DNA of 64,000 nt from Ascaphus truei (taxonomy: Eukaryota; Chordata; Amphibia; Anura; Ascaphidae). Shown in pieces: positions 47,347-60,163 of this stretch; position 1 is the first letter of the stretch; every line of letters starts with the position of its first letter. The translations under genes and the position numbers were made by a program. A model generated the notes under the pieces. That model was given only the letters and a program-made list of their open reading frames with translations, was not told the DNA's origin and ran no database searches. The stretch lies in the NCBI GenBank assembly GCA_036426205.1, contig CM071573.1:72762580-72826579 (forward strand), given 5' to 3'.

Positions 47347-47689
47347 CTTGAGTTCTTTCCCGATTTTTATATGTGTGGTGGGAGAGGTTTTTCTCCGTTT
47401 TTCAAGCTTTTGTGTGTCTTTTATTTGCCGAGGGGTGCGGAGCTCACACTCTAGGCTTCCATTCACCTAGACCTCGCGCATGCGCCGTCCAGTTAACAGC
47501 TTTTCTAATGTTATATGGTAATAAAGAGGATAGATACGTGTATAACTGCCCTCTAATTAGTAGTGTTTTATCTTTTGCAAAGAATCAAATAGGGATGGTA
47601 GCAGGACAGAAATGGTACACAAATAGATCATACCCACCATGCAGCAACTTTTCTTAGCAGATACTGACAGCTTCTTTTCTCACTTAGGG

Positions 47690-48480
47690 CCTCATGCAGT
47701 AAGCAGCGATAAGCCACTTATCGTCATCTTATCGCCAAAAAAGCCTACAGCGATTCAGTAAACCCCGATAAGCCGGCGATAAGAGCAAAAATCGCTGTTT
47801 TGTTTTTTACTGAGAATTTTTTTTTGCCAAGCGTGCAGCGATAAGCCACTTATCGCCAGTTTCTCAAACTCGCTCAATTCTAGCTTATCGAGGCTGATCG
47901 CTACTCCAGAATTGAGATTTCCTCTCCAAATCGTCCCGCCAGAAAAAGTTGTCAAGAAGGTGGTGAGAAGCTGCTGATAAGAGGTGAGACGGCACATAGA
48001 AAACATTTTATTTTTCCTGGATGCCGGGAGACTCCAGAGCTGATATCCATTTAATTCCACCACCTATCCATTAATACCACCACCGGAGACCCCCGGTATG
48101 AATGCCATGCAATAAAAATGCATTTACAGGCAATGAAAGGGTAAACCACCAGTGCCATGCTTATTCTGGGTAGCGGCGGTGGGGGAAGGTGTTATTTGGC
48201 ACATGGTGGGTGTTTAGGCCTTGCGGGGGGGGGGGGGGGGTTGCAGGTGGACTTAACCCCTTCATTACCCTAGCCGTTAATACAGCTAAGGTAATGAAGG
48301 GGTTAACCCCTCCCGCTACCCACCCAGTTGGCCAAAACACCCATCCTTGGGGCTACTACCCCTTTCACCCACCCCACTACCCACAATAAACAAAAATACA
48401 CACAATTGCCCTACTACCACCTCCTAAGCCACCAGTAACCATTACATTATGTAATAAACACCAATATACAACCCACCCCC
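47690..48480. repeat. palindromic repeat region (CGATAAG and TAATGAAGGGG families)
   Basis: 47700-47900 repeats GCGATAAGC/CTTATCGC words in both orientations. 48245-48310 is a hairpin of CCCCTTCATTACC...GGTAATGAAGGGG. This looks like one or two foldback elements. G13-14 lies at 48226-48240. Confidence 0.5.
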
Positions 48481-49439
48481 TGTGCTCCCACATAAAACCA
48501 TCATTTATTTTTTTATACATAGGCTTAATAGCACAGGCCGGCGGGGTCCCCACGGGTGCCTGGGGGCCCTCGGGTGGTCCCTGCTGGCCTGAGGTACCAT
48601 TTGTGTTGTAAAAAATATAAAAATGGCCTACATTTCAATAAATACACCTCCACCCCAAACACATACAGTGCAGCTCACACGTCGTGATCTCCACGTGGAA
48701 GGCTGTCCTCTGAGGTGATCCCACCTGGGTAGTCTCTTTGGATTGAGGGGGCCAGTCCCAGACCCCTCTCCTGGATATGCAGCGTCCGCTGCATCCTTTA
48801 CTTTCTATGCAGCTCTAATGGAGGCAGGTTCCCTATCCTAGGGCCTGTCCCTACTGCAGCCACAAACTGAAAGGTGTATCAGGGTCCTAACTGGGGCCTA
48901 GAGGGATTCTGGCCTAGTGCAGAGGATCAATGACGCATGCACACTCACCACCTACCCCATGCCTCTCCTGTCACCGACTGACTCAACAAGGTTCCCTGCC
49001 AGCCCTTTCCTCACTCTCCTAGAGGAATCCTCACACCCTATTGGCTCCCTGGCATCAGGTGTCGTCCCTGGCACTCATGGGACTTGTAGTCCCCTGCTAT
49101 AGCCTCGCCCTGATTGGCTGCCCTTCGCGCGCTTACCCCTGCGCATGCACGAGCTCCCAGAGGCTTCCTCTACTCCTAAACTCACTGCGCGTGCGTGCAC
49201 AATCCAAGATGGCGCCCCCCACTAACCGGGTGCGCCGCGAGCTCCTGCAACCGGCTCGCCCCACCAGCCGCCTCTGTCACGCAGCTCCAGCACCCGCACG
49301 CCTCCGCGCTCACGCCCCCACCATTGCGGCCAGCCGGCGGGTCCGTCACTTATTCCGGCGGCACCCGCGACTGCTGCCAATGTAAGGGGGGTGAATGTGA
49401 GCCCAATGACACCGGGACTACACAAGGAAGAGTCAAAAA
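48481..49439. other. GC-rich repeat-like segment, possibly a Gypsy LTR
   Basis: Its right end TAAGGGGGGTGAATG...GGGACTACA (to 49422) gives TGTAGTCCCGG on the minus strand. It lies immediately 3' of the Gypsy pol relic in that orientation, so a 3' LTR is possible. The left end is unresolved. The CpG-rich frames at 49041-49527 show no domain. Confidence 0.35.
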
Positions 49440-50900
49440 TCTTTTTCTGCATTTGTTGTGCAGTAAGTCCTCAAATAGGTCTCAGGTGAGATGTCCCATA
49501 AGCAACTTCGCAATTGAATGGTGGTGATTGTTGCTGCAGTCCACTTTACGCATTAGTCAATGACTATTAGGAAGTTTTTTCTTGAAACTGACCAACAAAG
49601 TCAAAGTCTGGACCAAGGCTTTTTAGTAACTTCCCATAGAAATGTGTTGGTGGGTTCAGTCAAGTAACTTGGCGTGCACTGCAATTATGTACAACTCTTT
49701 ATTTCTGCATCAATTCAGGGCCACCACACAACTTCTGACTTGTGCATATTTCCTGGATGAACTGTATGTGACAAATCTCTTTCTCATAACATGCATCTTT
49801 TATGAGCAGACAGTTCATTCTGATGATTTTAATATGGCCTAAACTTCTCAGACAGCTCCCCAGCTGGACATCCTCTCAACACACAGCTGACAACATGAGC
49901 CATTGTAGGGTCCTTGGCAGTCCTTTTGCAGCCTGGTCAGCTTAAAGAAGTGGGTCAGGATTCAGGAAGGTTTTCCATCTTCAAAACTTCAATTGGGGAT
50001 TGAATGGTAGCATGTGTAAAGGCAGGTGGCTCAGGGCATCGACACTTGGAATCAACTTTCACGTCTTGCAGGAATGTAGTTAGCATGACACCCCATTGTT
50101 ATACTTGAGGTGACATAACTGGAGGTGTTGGTGTGTTCTTATAGATTATACCTAAAATTGACTTGTGGTCAGTATGAATTTCAAACACGTCCATAGATAT
50201 AATTGTGATATTTGCTTTACTTCAGCTATGAGAGGGACTTTAGCAATCTACTGTACATTATGCATTGTTCTGTTCTGTTGGATGTCAAGTTTCTTGAGTA
50301 ATATGAGACATGTGTTTCCATCCGACCTGGCAAAATAGGAATGAGAACAGCTCCAACACCACAGGATGATGCATCACAGGTAAGTTTCATTGACCTTCCC
50401 TTGTCATAATGGATGAGCAGAGATTCATGCTGGTAAGGGTATTTCCATGAAACCCCATTATCAATAAAGGTGGTGGAGAGTCCAGAAACTGTTGACTTGC
50501 GTGCAAGAAAACAGGTAGAGATTGGGCAGGTGCAGAAACGATTTTGTTTCCTGTTCAGATTTTGATTTATGATCAAAATGTATTGCTTTTGCTTCGTCTA
50601 CTATTGGGTGAACTCCAGATGCATCAATGTGATAGCCCACAAAAGTAACACTTGTAGCTCCCATCTCCCATTGTTCCTTATTAACTTGTATACCGGATTG
50701 CTCAAAGCAAAACAGAACGTCTTCAAGTCGCCCAATGGATTATAATAGTCTGTGCATCTGCAGCACCCTCATCATCAATCAATTGTTGATAAGACTGGGC
50801 AAAGTCAAGTTTACATAAACTTTACCTCCAGGAAGAGCAGCAAGTAGTTGGTTGACACCAACTAAATAAGTCAATGCAGAGGCTAACGGAGCCACAAATA
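49440..50900 (-). pseudogene. Ty3/Gypsy pol relic (RT, RNase H, integrase)
   Basis: Minus-strand fragments in changing frames follow Gypsy pol order. They are NQLLAALPGGK near 50860-50830 (RT); LEDVLFCFEQSG then MGATSVTFVGYHIDASGVHP near 50735-50600 (RT end); KLTCDASSCGVGAVL near 50390-50345 (RNase H start, with the catalytic Asp of the CDAS word); HTDHKS near 50190; and ending in integrase-like HxxH/WWP-type remnants toward 49600. Stops and frameshifts are numerous. It is an old dead copy. Confidence 0.7.
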
Positions 50901-50968
50901 GAAAGTTACCTAGAGAAGTGTTGTTGGCAGATCTAACTCCATACAATGTAGCTCTGAAAACAATTTAT

Positions 50969-51200
50969 ACCATGCTTCCACTGCAACAAACTATTCTGGG
51001 AAATGGCATACATACTGTATGAGCACTCGCAGTGTGACACTTTTTGCTTCTTATCCACTTTAATACAGATCCCTATAAACTTATGCCTGGTGTTACACAT
51101 CTTTTAAAGCATAGTCTGGGTTAAAAAAAAAAGGGCATAACCAGTAAACCTAATCACAGACCGCTGTTTCAACTTTTGGGGTATCCTCAGCGTGAAGATG
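50969..51200 (-). mobile_element. dispersed, degenerate copy of the hammerhead (retrozyme-like) unit
   Basis: CCACTGCAACA..ATTCTGGGAAATGGCAT, AGTGTGACACTTTTTGC and GACCGCTGTTTC match in order the unit at 8061-8994 (CCACTGCAGCAAGG, ATTCTGGGAAATGACAT, GTGTCACTTTTTGCC, GACAGCTGTTTC). About 230 of ~400 bp are kept. It ends against an L2-type 3' end. Confidence 0.7.
51148..51200 (-). ncRNA. hammerhead ribozyme relic
   Basis: On the minus strand: CTGAGGA (51184-51190; the changed base is the variable position 7), a decayed helix II, GAAAC, loop AGCG and GTC. The core is nearly intact, but helices I and II no longer pair well, so activity is unlikely. Confidence 0.5.
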
Positions 51201-51201
51201 G

Positions 51202-51372
51202 TTAGATTGTAAACACTTCAGGGCAGGGACTCCTTTTCCTAAATGTTACTTTTATGTCTGAAACACTTCTTGCCATTATGTGTTATTTGTATTATTTGTT
51301 ATTTATATGGTTGTTAAGTGTATTACTGCTGTGCAGATTAATGGCGCTATATAAATAAAGATATACATACAT
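51202..51372 (+). mobile_element. L2-type LINE 3' end with ATAC tail
   Basis: TTAGATTGTAAACACTTCAGG, GCAGGGACTCCTTTTCC and GGCGCTATATAAATAAAG, followed by an ATAC tandem tail, form the well-known 3' UTR pattern of vertebrate L2-type LINEs. It is 5'-truncated. Confidence 0.6.
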
Positions 51373-52061
51373 ATACATACAGGCTTTACATTATGAAGCT
51401 TGTGGTTGCTATATGAATAACAAATTCAATAGAACAAATGCTTAAAGATCCCTAATCTGCGATTTCCATATGATTTAATTCTTACCAGCTCTTTCACACG
51501 TTTAAGCTTTAGTCCTCATAAAAGCATCTTTTTTAATGGATTGTTTAGTCCAGTCAACCATGTGAGAAAGGGGAGGGAAGTAGACCATTAATTAGAGAAA
51601 AAAAGTGATTTACAGCTGGCATCATTTACACAGGGCCAGAGGTTGTAGTTACATGCTGATAATTAACTGGTCTCTTTAAAATCAGAGGCAAATTAACAGA
51701 ATATAGAGACTAAAAGTAATTGGAAAATTGTTATGTGGATCACATATTCTCATTAGATGCAAACTAATTTGTTTGGCACAGGGCAATTTTCTTATCTGTT
51801 TTTCCCTTTGTTAAAAATGTTTTAGAAGCCTTTAATGGATTTTCTTGTCCATGAAAGTTTAAGAAACCGAACAAGATATAATATTGCACTAGACAAAGGA
51901 TTATTGGCATGACCAGTCTGTTTGCACTGTATTGTGCATAATATGTACAATAAATCCCTTGTTGTAAGAGATCATTTCTTAGGTAAGTATAAATACAGTA
52001 ATGCAAAAAGATGTGCCTCTCACATACAGTATACATATATATTTTTTAGCATGTTCTTGTA
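51373..52061. other. unannotated AT-rich DNA
   Basis: Nothing recognised. Confidence 0.5.
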
Positions 52062-52285
52062 TAGTGCTGTTTTATGTAGCGCTTTTACAGAGACATTTGT
52101 ATGCACAGGTCAATGCCCCGTGGAACTTACAATCTATTTTTTGGTGCCTTAGGCAAAGGGCGATGAAATGACTTGCCCAAGGTCACAAGGAGCCGACACA
52201 GAGAATTGAAGCAGGTTCCCCTGCATCAAACTCAGGGCCAGTCAGTGTTGTTACTCACTGAGCCACTCCTTCTCCCTACAGTATT
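52062..52285 (+). mobile_element. MIR/L2-core-like retroposon fragment
   Basis: GACTTGCCCAAGGTCACAAGG followed by GAATTGAAGCAGGTTCCCC is the typical CORE-like segment shared by MIR-type SINEs and L2 3' ends. It is preceded by TAGCGCTTTTACAG and CTTACAATCTA. It is old and diverged. Confidence 0.55.
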
Positions 52286-55200
52286 CCTGTGCTTTGGTGT
52301 GATGGGTAAGGTTGCCAGGTGGCTTCTTCAAAAATACTCGACACAATGGTGAAAGGTGCGATGCACTCGAGACACACACACACCCTTCACCTCTCAATGC
52401 TGATTCCTCCTCCCTGTGGCCCCACCCCAAACTGACACCTCCTCGTGATTGGCTGCATTACCCAGCAGCAGCCAATCAGGATGGAGGAAGTTGCCCAGAC
52501 CCCTGTTCTCTCCCTGCTCGGGGAAATCCCGTTCCAAACCCCCCTCCCACAAACCATTCAGATCTCTATATCCAGAGAGGTAACAGCGGAAACATACATG
52601 TCCAGTATTACCTCATTTTTTACTGTATAGAGTGTACAAATACAGGACAGTCCGGTTCAACACTGGACACCTGGCAACCCTAGATGACACAAAGTCTGTG
52701 TCTCCGAAATCGCTCTGTGCTATTGTGTTTGTTTGTTGTGTTCAGGATTGTACTGAATACAACGAAAATATTGTTTTGTCTAATATGACATTTATTTGTT
52801 TGTAAGACATAATGTTATTGTGTTTTTTTTTTACCTCCAGGACAATTAGGTGAAAGTAAATCGGAGGTAGTTGGGAGGTGACAGCTTTGTTACCTTCTGG
52901 TATTTCTATTGTCTGCTAGTCTTTGGTAGAAGGGGAATAATTGGGTTTATTTATCCTTCAGGAAATAAGATTGAGACAGGATATGATAACAGTCAGAAGA
53001 CATGTAAGAAAAAAGACAAAACACACTGGGTTTAAACTGTAGCAAGGGAAATCAAGGTTAGGCATTAGGAATAATTTCCTGCCCTCAAAAGTACTTTGCC
53101 TGCTTCTGAAATGTGGGCTGGGCTGGAGGTTCTTTAGAGACCTACTATTCCATTCCAGGTACAAAACAATTGCTCCAGATTGATCAAAGACAAACTTTGA
53201 TACATTTAATGCATATATGTTGCCCCAGAACAGCACACCTTTTGCTTTGATGCTTAGACCCCGATATTTGCTATCACCATACAGACAAAACAAGTATAAC
53301 AAATTATTAAAACTGATACCATGTTAGCTACTTCTGAATGTTATTGACCAGTGTTGAATATTGCACATTAGTTTACAATGAATAACAGCAATATATTCTT
53401 TATGTGGAGACTAAAGATGCAACAACAGACAAAGAAGCCCTAATGCTACATCCAACATGACAATTATGACAAACAACATTATAGCCCAGAGCATGGGATA
53501 TGTGACATGTATGTAGTGAGTAAGGGGTTAAAACAGCAGTCCAAGCTGCCATTTGTTTCCCTTTAATGTGTGCATCAATATAATCCAGTCTTCCGTGATT
53601 GATTGGCGAAGATTCGGCGCATAGTTCACTAAATGGCTGTCAGTGCAGCAGAAGAGGACCAAAGGTCTGTGGTGGAGATCATGTGACCAGGCAGTTACTA
53701 GATACAATTGGTGCACTGCTAGAGAAAGAACAGGGCTCAAAAAGGGGTGTGCCTATTTCAGAAGAGGAAGGGGATGTGACTTTTTAAAGGGTTGCTTTAG
53801 AAACAAAACATGCCTGTTACATTATAATACATTAACATTTTAATATCAGAGTTCTTTCAAAAAAATGTTATAAGTATTTTCTCATCATACAGAACTGATT
53901 TATTACAAAAAACACACATAGGATAATGCTTGGTCTGCAGCTTTAAAACACTTCCGTTTTTTAACTAGTTGTCACTGCACTGTAGCACGTACATACTGTA
54001 GCACATACAGTGCTGCTTAATGTTAACCACTTAGTCACCGCTTACATGGCCCATGCTGTTGTTTTATTTCCTCTTCTCTCTACACAGTGGAAGAAATACA
54101 CAAGACTGTATGAAATTGGCAGGGTTGGGCCTGCTGCTGATAGGGTTGCACCGTGACATGGTCGCAGGCTTGAAATGCTTTGGTCAAATGATTGAACTAA
54201 ATGACTCAAAAGTATGAGAAGAACAAACAGAGAATACAGATAGTAATAAACTAAATAATTTGCCATGTTGGATGCAGCTTTGGGGCGTCTTGTTTATTGT
54301 TGTATACATTAAGTCATTATCCCAGTAGCACTCCAATTGACACAAACAAATATATACTGTAGTGCAGTGGGTTTGGGTTTTGAGCATACTAGGACCGTGA
54401 GAGACTAAAGAGACTGTCCATTTGATATGATTTATATACATCCCACCAGAATCAAGTGTTGCAAAGTAGTTATTCACCAATGTTTTGGTCCATAATAGTG
54501 TGTGTTTTTTTCTTCACATGTTACATAACATAAAAGGAGTATTTTTTGTAATAGCATTACCCAATGTGTGCACTTGAGGGCCACAGACTCTAACATTTCC
54601 CATATACAGACCCGTCTGCAATGTGTATTTCAAACTTTGCATTTGTCCGTTTTATATTTTGCAAGTAGTGGTATATCGGAGTAATCCAACAAACACTGAT
54701 ATTTTTAGGTAATCTAGAACAGAAAAGTAGAATCTGAAAACCATCCAGATATGTGATACTCTTATTTTTCACATACATACAGTAAAATATAATTAAGCAA
54801 GTATGTGTGTTTTCAGTCAATGCAAACGTTTGCTTGTTTTTATTCTATGTCTAAATAAGTACATTCACATTTTATTTAGGGTCATTTGGAAATATTTTAC
54901 CCAATGGTGTCACAATATTAATGCAATCCCCTTAAATATGATGTCAACTGTTTTTGTATGTAGGCGCAAAGAAAGAAAATGATGCTACTTGCTAATTTGG
55001 AACTTTGAGTAAGCAGCAGAATTGTAGAAATAACAACCATGGTTTCCTCTCCTCCTTTGTATCTGAGAATGTGTTGACGTGATGGCTTAGAAAGAAATAA
55101 TATTTTATTCAGACTTGGCTGCAGAGATACAAATAATCAAGCATCTAACATTGGATCGTGTTCTGTACATTATTCTGGCCAGAGCTACCAGTCTCTATTA

Positions 55201-56190
55201 CTATATAGCTGCAATGTACAAGACATATGTTCTCAATGTTGTCTTAATGGACAGGCTTATTCCTAGAAATTCAGAGCAATACACAGTAGTTTGTCACAAT
55301 ACCCAGCCATGCGAAAGCAGGGAACCGACTAAAATATCCATGGTATCATGCATCTGATCTTTAAGCAATGGCCATCAAAGGTCACTGCTCTTTCATATAC
55401 AATCAATGACATTTGTACTTCAATGATCTTAGAGAGAGAAATGTAGAACTGGCTCTGTCAACATATCTTACAGCATATAATGGTGATTTATCTATGTCTG
55501 CAAGAATCGTTAGGATTGAGGCATTAACCTTTCATAGTAATTAATGGCTAGAGGAAGGGTCTCAAGCTCCGAAAACATAATTGCTAACAAATAGTTCATA
55601 TATTGTCTGCAGTATGTCTGGACGTAGTAGGTACCGATTTGACACCAGTTCCTTAGTCTTCAAGTTGTGTTACTGAGCAGCTGTTCCCTGACTACAGTTA
55701 CAATAATACCTTACTAATAAATTGACCTTGGCTCCTTTTCTTTGGCATTTGGTTCCCAATAGGGAATCTTCCTCTAAGAGCTCTAAAAATATGCAAGGTG
55801 GAGATATGCTCTACTCCTTCTGCTGCCCATATGTGACCATCTGATTCATTTTCTGAATGAAGATTATTCAGTTGTTTAGGCTCTATTGAATAGCACGATA
55901 GAAGACTGCACTGGAAATAAGTAGCGCATTATAAGAAATAGCTCTTTTAATAAAGAGCACCATCAGCCCTACACAAAGGGCATAATTACTAAGTGTTGCT
56001 ACTAGCAAAAGCCCAATATTATTCTGACAATCTTCATCAAAGTACATGAAATTCAGCAAATTTCTGGAAGATCATCAACAATATATCCCAGCCTTCTCGC
56101 CATTAACAACCATTTAATATCAAAAGGTTGATACTATTCTGACAAATCCCACTGACATAGCAAAGACATTCAATGAGTACTTTGTGGGCT
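52286..56190. other. long AT-rich non-coding stretch
   Basis: No gene or element recognised with confidence. Short frames (for example 53599-53843) show no domain. Confidence 0.5.
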
Positions 56191-56231
56191 GTGTTACTTC
56201 CCTAATATAAAAAGCACAACCCTATCTACAA

Positions 56232-56808
56232 CCATGGAGCCAAAGAAAGTGTCCTCTGGTGCATGGACTGGAGAGAAGAACCCCTCCCCCCCCAATAAAC
56301 AGAAAAGAGAAACAATGGTGTGATATTGTTTAGGAATTCTTGTCCACAGATGTGAGATATACAATAGGCACTCACATGCGTTCATGCTAGAAGGACATCT
56401 CCTATACTGTATCCAGATTTTTCTAGGGATAATAATAACCTGGGGCAAACAGTTTTAGAAGGTTCTTAGCTCCTGTGGTATGCTTTTTTTTATAAAAGAT
56501 ATAAGATAGAAAATGTCATAGTATAATAAAGTTTTATTAAAAAAAGAGGGAGGGGGGGATGAGGTAAAAGGTAATTACACCGTCTTGAGCTTTAAGCATG
56601 TAGAATATTAAGCTTTCCAACATAATCAGCATTCCATGTGGTCTTCCTCTGATTCCTCTGATTTCTTTGCATTGTCCTGTCCAACCTGTGTGGACAAGCT
56701 GCCCAGGCTGCACTGCTCTTCTCCGCCAACCCCAGTTTGGAGGTTGCGTGCACTTATTTTCTTCTCTTCAGTCCATGCACCAGAGGACCCTTTCTTCTTC
56801 TGCATTGT
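56232..56808. repeat. inverted duplication containing GTCCTCTGGTGCATGGACTG
   Basis: The segment 56234-56278 on the plus strand and 56761-56808 on the minus strand share an ATG followed by AAGAAAG, GTCCTCTGGTGCATGGACTG and AGAGAAG. Both could encode a start KK...SSGAWT-EK. It resembles remains of two head-to-head copies of one coding repeat; the family is not identified. Confidence 0.45.
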
Positions 56809-57059
56809 ATCTCTAAGGGACTTGGAGCCACCCTTTTGTTCTATCTTGGCAGCAGGATTGAGAGAATTTTGTGACTTTGCTCTTAAAGAAGTAACTATTA
56901 TCTGGAGATATTCCAATTTAAGAACATCTAAACTTATAGACTTCTGCTATTCCAGCATTGTGCTATAGGATTTATATCCTTTATTATTGACTTTTATAAT
57001 TTTTTCTGTTTCAAGAAGGAATTGTGTGTTACCGCTTTCTTTCTCTTTTTTTTTCTCTT

Positions 57060-57600
57060 CACGTCTAACTACAATCATGAAGCACAACATGTGACAAGTT
57101 CTATATCCCCACCCTCTCCAAACAGTGCATACAATTTTCAATTTGTCCCAATATCTGAAGAGGAGATTACACAGGCGCTCCTAACATTAAAACTAAACAG
57201 CCAATGTTGACCTGACCTACTGCAATCAAAGTTTCAACGTGCCCAGCCATTGCCAAACTGATTGCCTCCCTAATCAACCCTCCAACTACAGGCCAATCTC
57301 TCTTCTCCCAATACTATCCAAACACATGGAAAAAGTGCCCACTCCCAATTAAGCGATTACTATACCAAGACAAATGTAACTACCCTCTGAAAAGTTTGCA
57401 ATGAGATCCAGTGCGGAATGGAACTCGGACAACTTACTTGCGCAATATTCCAAGATCTTGCAAATGGTTTTGATACTGTTAAACGTGTTATATTATTAAA
57501 CAAGCTCCAGTGCACTGAAATAAGAGAACACACCTTAAATGGGTTTCACTCCTACCTATCGAGTAGATCCCAACATTTTCAATATTTTCAATATTTTATG
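57060..57600 (+). pseudogene. L2-clade LINE reverse transcriptase relic
   Basis: Plus-strand fragments appear in RT order: VPISEEEITQALLTLK, SNYRPISLLPILSK (the NYRPIS motif), then CNEIQCGME, CAIFQDLANGFDTV (motif A, catalytic Asp kept) and FHSYLSSRSQ. Stops and frame changes separate them, and the YADD part is missing. The spacing and words suit the L2/Maui clade rather than the L1-like elements elsewhere in the window. Confidence 0.7.
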
Positions 57601-59395
57601 GAATATTTTTTTCAATGGAGAATTATTAATATATTATTGCTTTGAGATTGTAGTTGAATAAACTTAATTAAGAAAAGGTACGATCGTGTCCAATAGTTAG
57701 TTGGGTGCAATGTTTTTACTTACATTATGTGTTAATACAGATTTTTAATCCCATTTGGAAGTTTTAGTTTGAGTACACTGGGCCAGTGCAGATTTCTCTT
57801 TCAAACCAACTACTGCTGAAACTGTCAGATCTACTGTATGTAAAGACATGGTTAATTTCACACACAGAAGATGTAATTTAACTTAAAATATGTGTAACAC
57901 AAGGGCATTGAAGGCTAACACACAAGGGAGTAATATAACACAAGAATTATAACATGATTTATAGTAAGTCAATTGCAAAGAGACTGTCATTTAACACAAG
58001 GAGAGTTCAAAGCAATGCAAATAAATGGTTACTTAATGGTTTGTGACTAATTATGCAAGTAGAGTACAATATGATGCAATGAAACTATAATTATAGAATT
58101 AAAGAATGTTTAATCCAAAATAGTACAGTTAAGGATGGGCAGGTTCGCCGATTTAAAATCCTCACCAAATTCTTTTTTTTTTTGTTCTTTTTTCTTTTGG
58201 AAGAAACTAATGATCTTTTGTGGTTGGGGAAAAAGGAACTCTGCCAAATGTTGCTAAAAGCTTGACTTTTAAAGCACTTAGTTCAATTTTCAAAAAGTTA
58301 AGTTTGAGTTTTTTTCCATACTGTTTTTAAAAAAAAATAAATCCAAAACTAATCAAGTTTGAACAAAACCAAAACCACGCTTTTTTGGGGGGAGCCAAAA
58401 ACACCAATAATTACAGTGCATTCTAATGGAAGGAGAAAGGAGTTTAACATGAGGGAATGAATGATAATTCAGTTATTAGAATAGAAAAAGATTGGATGGC
58501 TAAAGTACTGTAGACTAAGCCCAACCAAACAACATTTTTACCCAATTCTACGTCTTCCTATATATCTTACCTACTTACTTTTGCTCATCTTTAGACTGGA
58601 ATAAGAAAGTAGTTCCCAATGCTATTTCTTATGTACCATGAAAATGGCATACCAATTCTTAGTTGAATAAGGAAACAGCTATATAATAGCTAGTCCACGT
58701 AGAGCATATTGTATTAAAATAAACAGTTCATATCATAATGGTATTTTTTTTAAATACTGACACTAAAAAAGGTCATATTGTAATTGTGCATATTTATAAA
58801 GCTACATTGCATCAGATCAACAAATAGCAGATTGAAACAGGATCATGTACAATTTGAAAATGTCAAACAGAATTGACATCTTGATTACATTTCATGTTTC
58901 ATACTACTCAGCTTAATTAGTTTTCTTCCTATTAAAATTCTAAATATTTTAATGAGAAGGTCCAGTTATTAATAAACATAGGTCTAATTAAACAGTATGT
59001 GAAAGTAATACATTCATTTTGCCTCAGTTGTCATCTTTTATTTTCCTTGTTGGTAAAGCATATAGCTGTGAGAATGTGTTAAGTAGTTTACCTATCAATT
59101 TAGGCAGAAAATAGTTCAATCTATGACCCTGTTATATCTTTCCCTGAATAGGTGTACATTTCATAGTACTTGGTCAGATAATAAATAACATCACATAATT
59201 ACATACATGTATCTGTTACCTGTAGAATCTGCGGTTTATGAGTTGTGTTCAATAGCAATTTAAAAGCACAGATTACTTCTCCTTCCAAAACTGCCATAAG
59301 TTAAGATATGTCCATTGTCTTTCTAGTCCCTGCATTTACAGTACTGTACGTAATTTTTTAGCTTGAATGTTAGGAGAGAAGCCAGCCACAGATTA
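57601..59395. other. unannotated AT-rich DNA
   Basis: Nothing recognised. Confidence 0.5.
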
Positions 59396-59399
59396 CACA

Positions 59400-60163
59400 T
59401 GTATCGGGGTACAACCTGGCTACTATTGTACCCAATGGGCTGGCAGTAAACCCTGGTATTTACAGGCTTGCCAGTAGTTGGTATGGGGTTTTCACCTTTG
59501 GTACTGCACTTGAGTGACAGCAGGGGGTGGTACATCCTGTTGTAGCTGGGACAACGGAGTGCCCGCCTTCTGGTTGTACTTAAGGGCAGGACAGCCCTAA
59601 ATTTGGAGGTTGTTCCTTCCCTCTGAGGAAGGCAGGTCACACGTCGGGGAGCCTGAGATTGGGGCCTACCCTTGTGCTCTTCCCTACGGGGAAGATTGAG
59701 TGTGATTATACATCTGCCTCCACTAGGGAGGTGGGGAAGAGCTAGGACGGCTGCGGGTGCCCTCGGCCTGTAGTGACGGTCCAGGGACCATCTCCAGTGA
59801 GAGCTGATCTAAGGAGACCGTATCCGGCAGATGACTGCTGTGTAGCTGTAGTGTTACTGCAAAGTGTGTAGTAATAAACCGTTCCTGTTTTCAATATACC
59901 TCTGGCCTGGTGTGTGAGCTAACTAGGGGGAGAGGTACAAGTTCTACCGTGGGAGATCATCTCCATTTCTCTGGAGCCTACGGCAGATGGAGGCGCTGCA
60001 CTGCTAAGTACTATGTGGGGTGTGAACCCTAGACGCCTGTTTCTGTGTACCAAAGTAATCGGGGACGACTCAGTCCTCTTGTTATCAGCAGGTATGCACC
60101 ACACACACTCTGTAATGGGCCCTATATGCAATTGAGGGGGGGGGGAGGGAGGACAACATTACA
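59400..60163 (+). mobile_element. solo LTR, 764 bp, 4-bp target-site duplication
   Basis: Termini TGTATCGGGGTACAACC and GGACAACATTACA, flanked by CACA on both sides (59396-59399, 60164-60167). AATAAA at about 59873 would be the poly(A) signal. GATGGAGGCGCTGCAC at 59984 links it to the LTR at 28604. No ORF of note. Confidence 0.65.

Larger units (their letters stand above)
39790..47506 (-). mobile_element. L1/Tx1-like LINE (element B) with two nested MITEs
   Basis: AGTTAACAGCTTTTCT occurs exactly at 39790-39805 and 47491-47506, a perfect 16-bp target-site duplication. The 5' end (GGACGGCGCATGCGCGAGG on the minus strand) resembles that of element A. Order on the minus strand: 5' UTR, ORF1 (interrupted by a MITE), inter-ORF segment, ORF2 (interrupted by a second MITE), 3' UTR and two A-rich tails. 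Its proteins differ clearly from element A's, so it is a separate family of the same clade. It has more frameshifts than A and is inactive. Confidence 0.9.

Noticed and set aside
52200..52230. tRNA-like B-box in the CORE-type segment
   Set aside because: Matches the MIR/L2 core pattern; no complete cloverleaf can be drawn.
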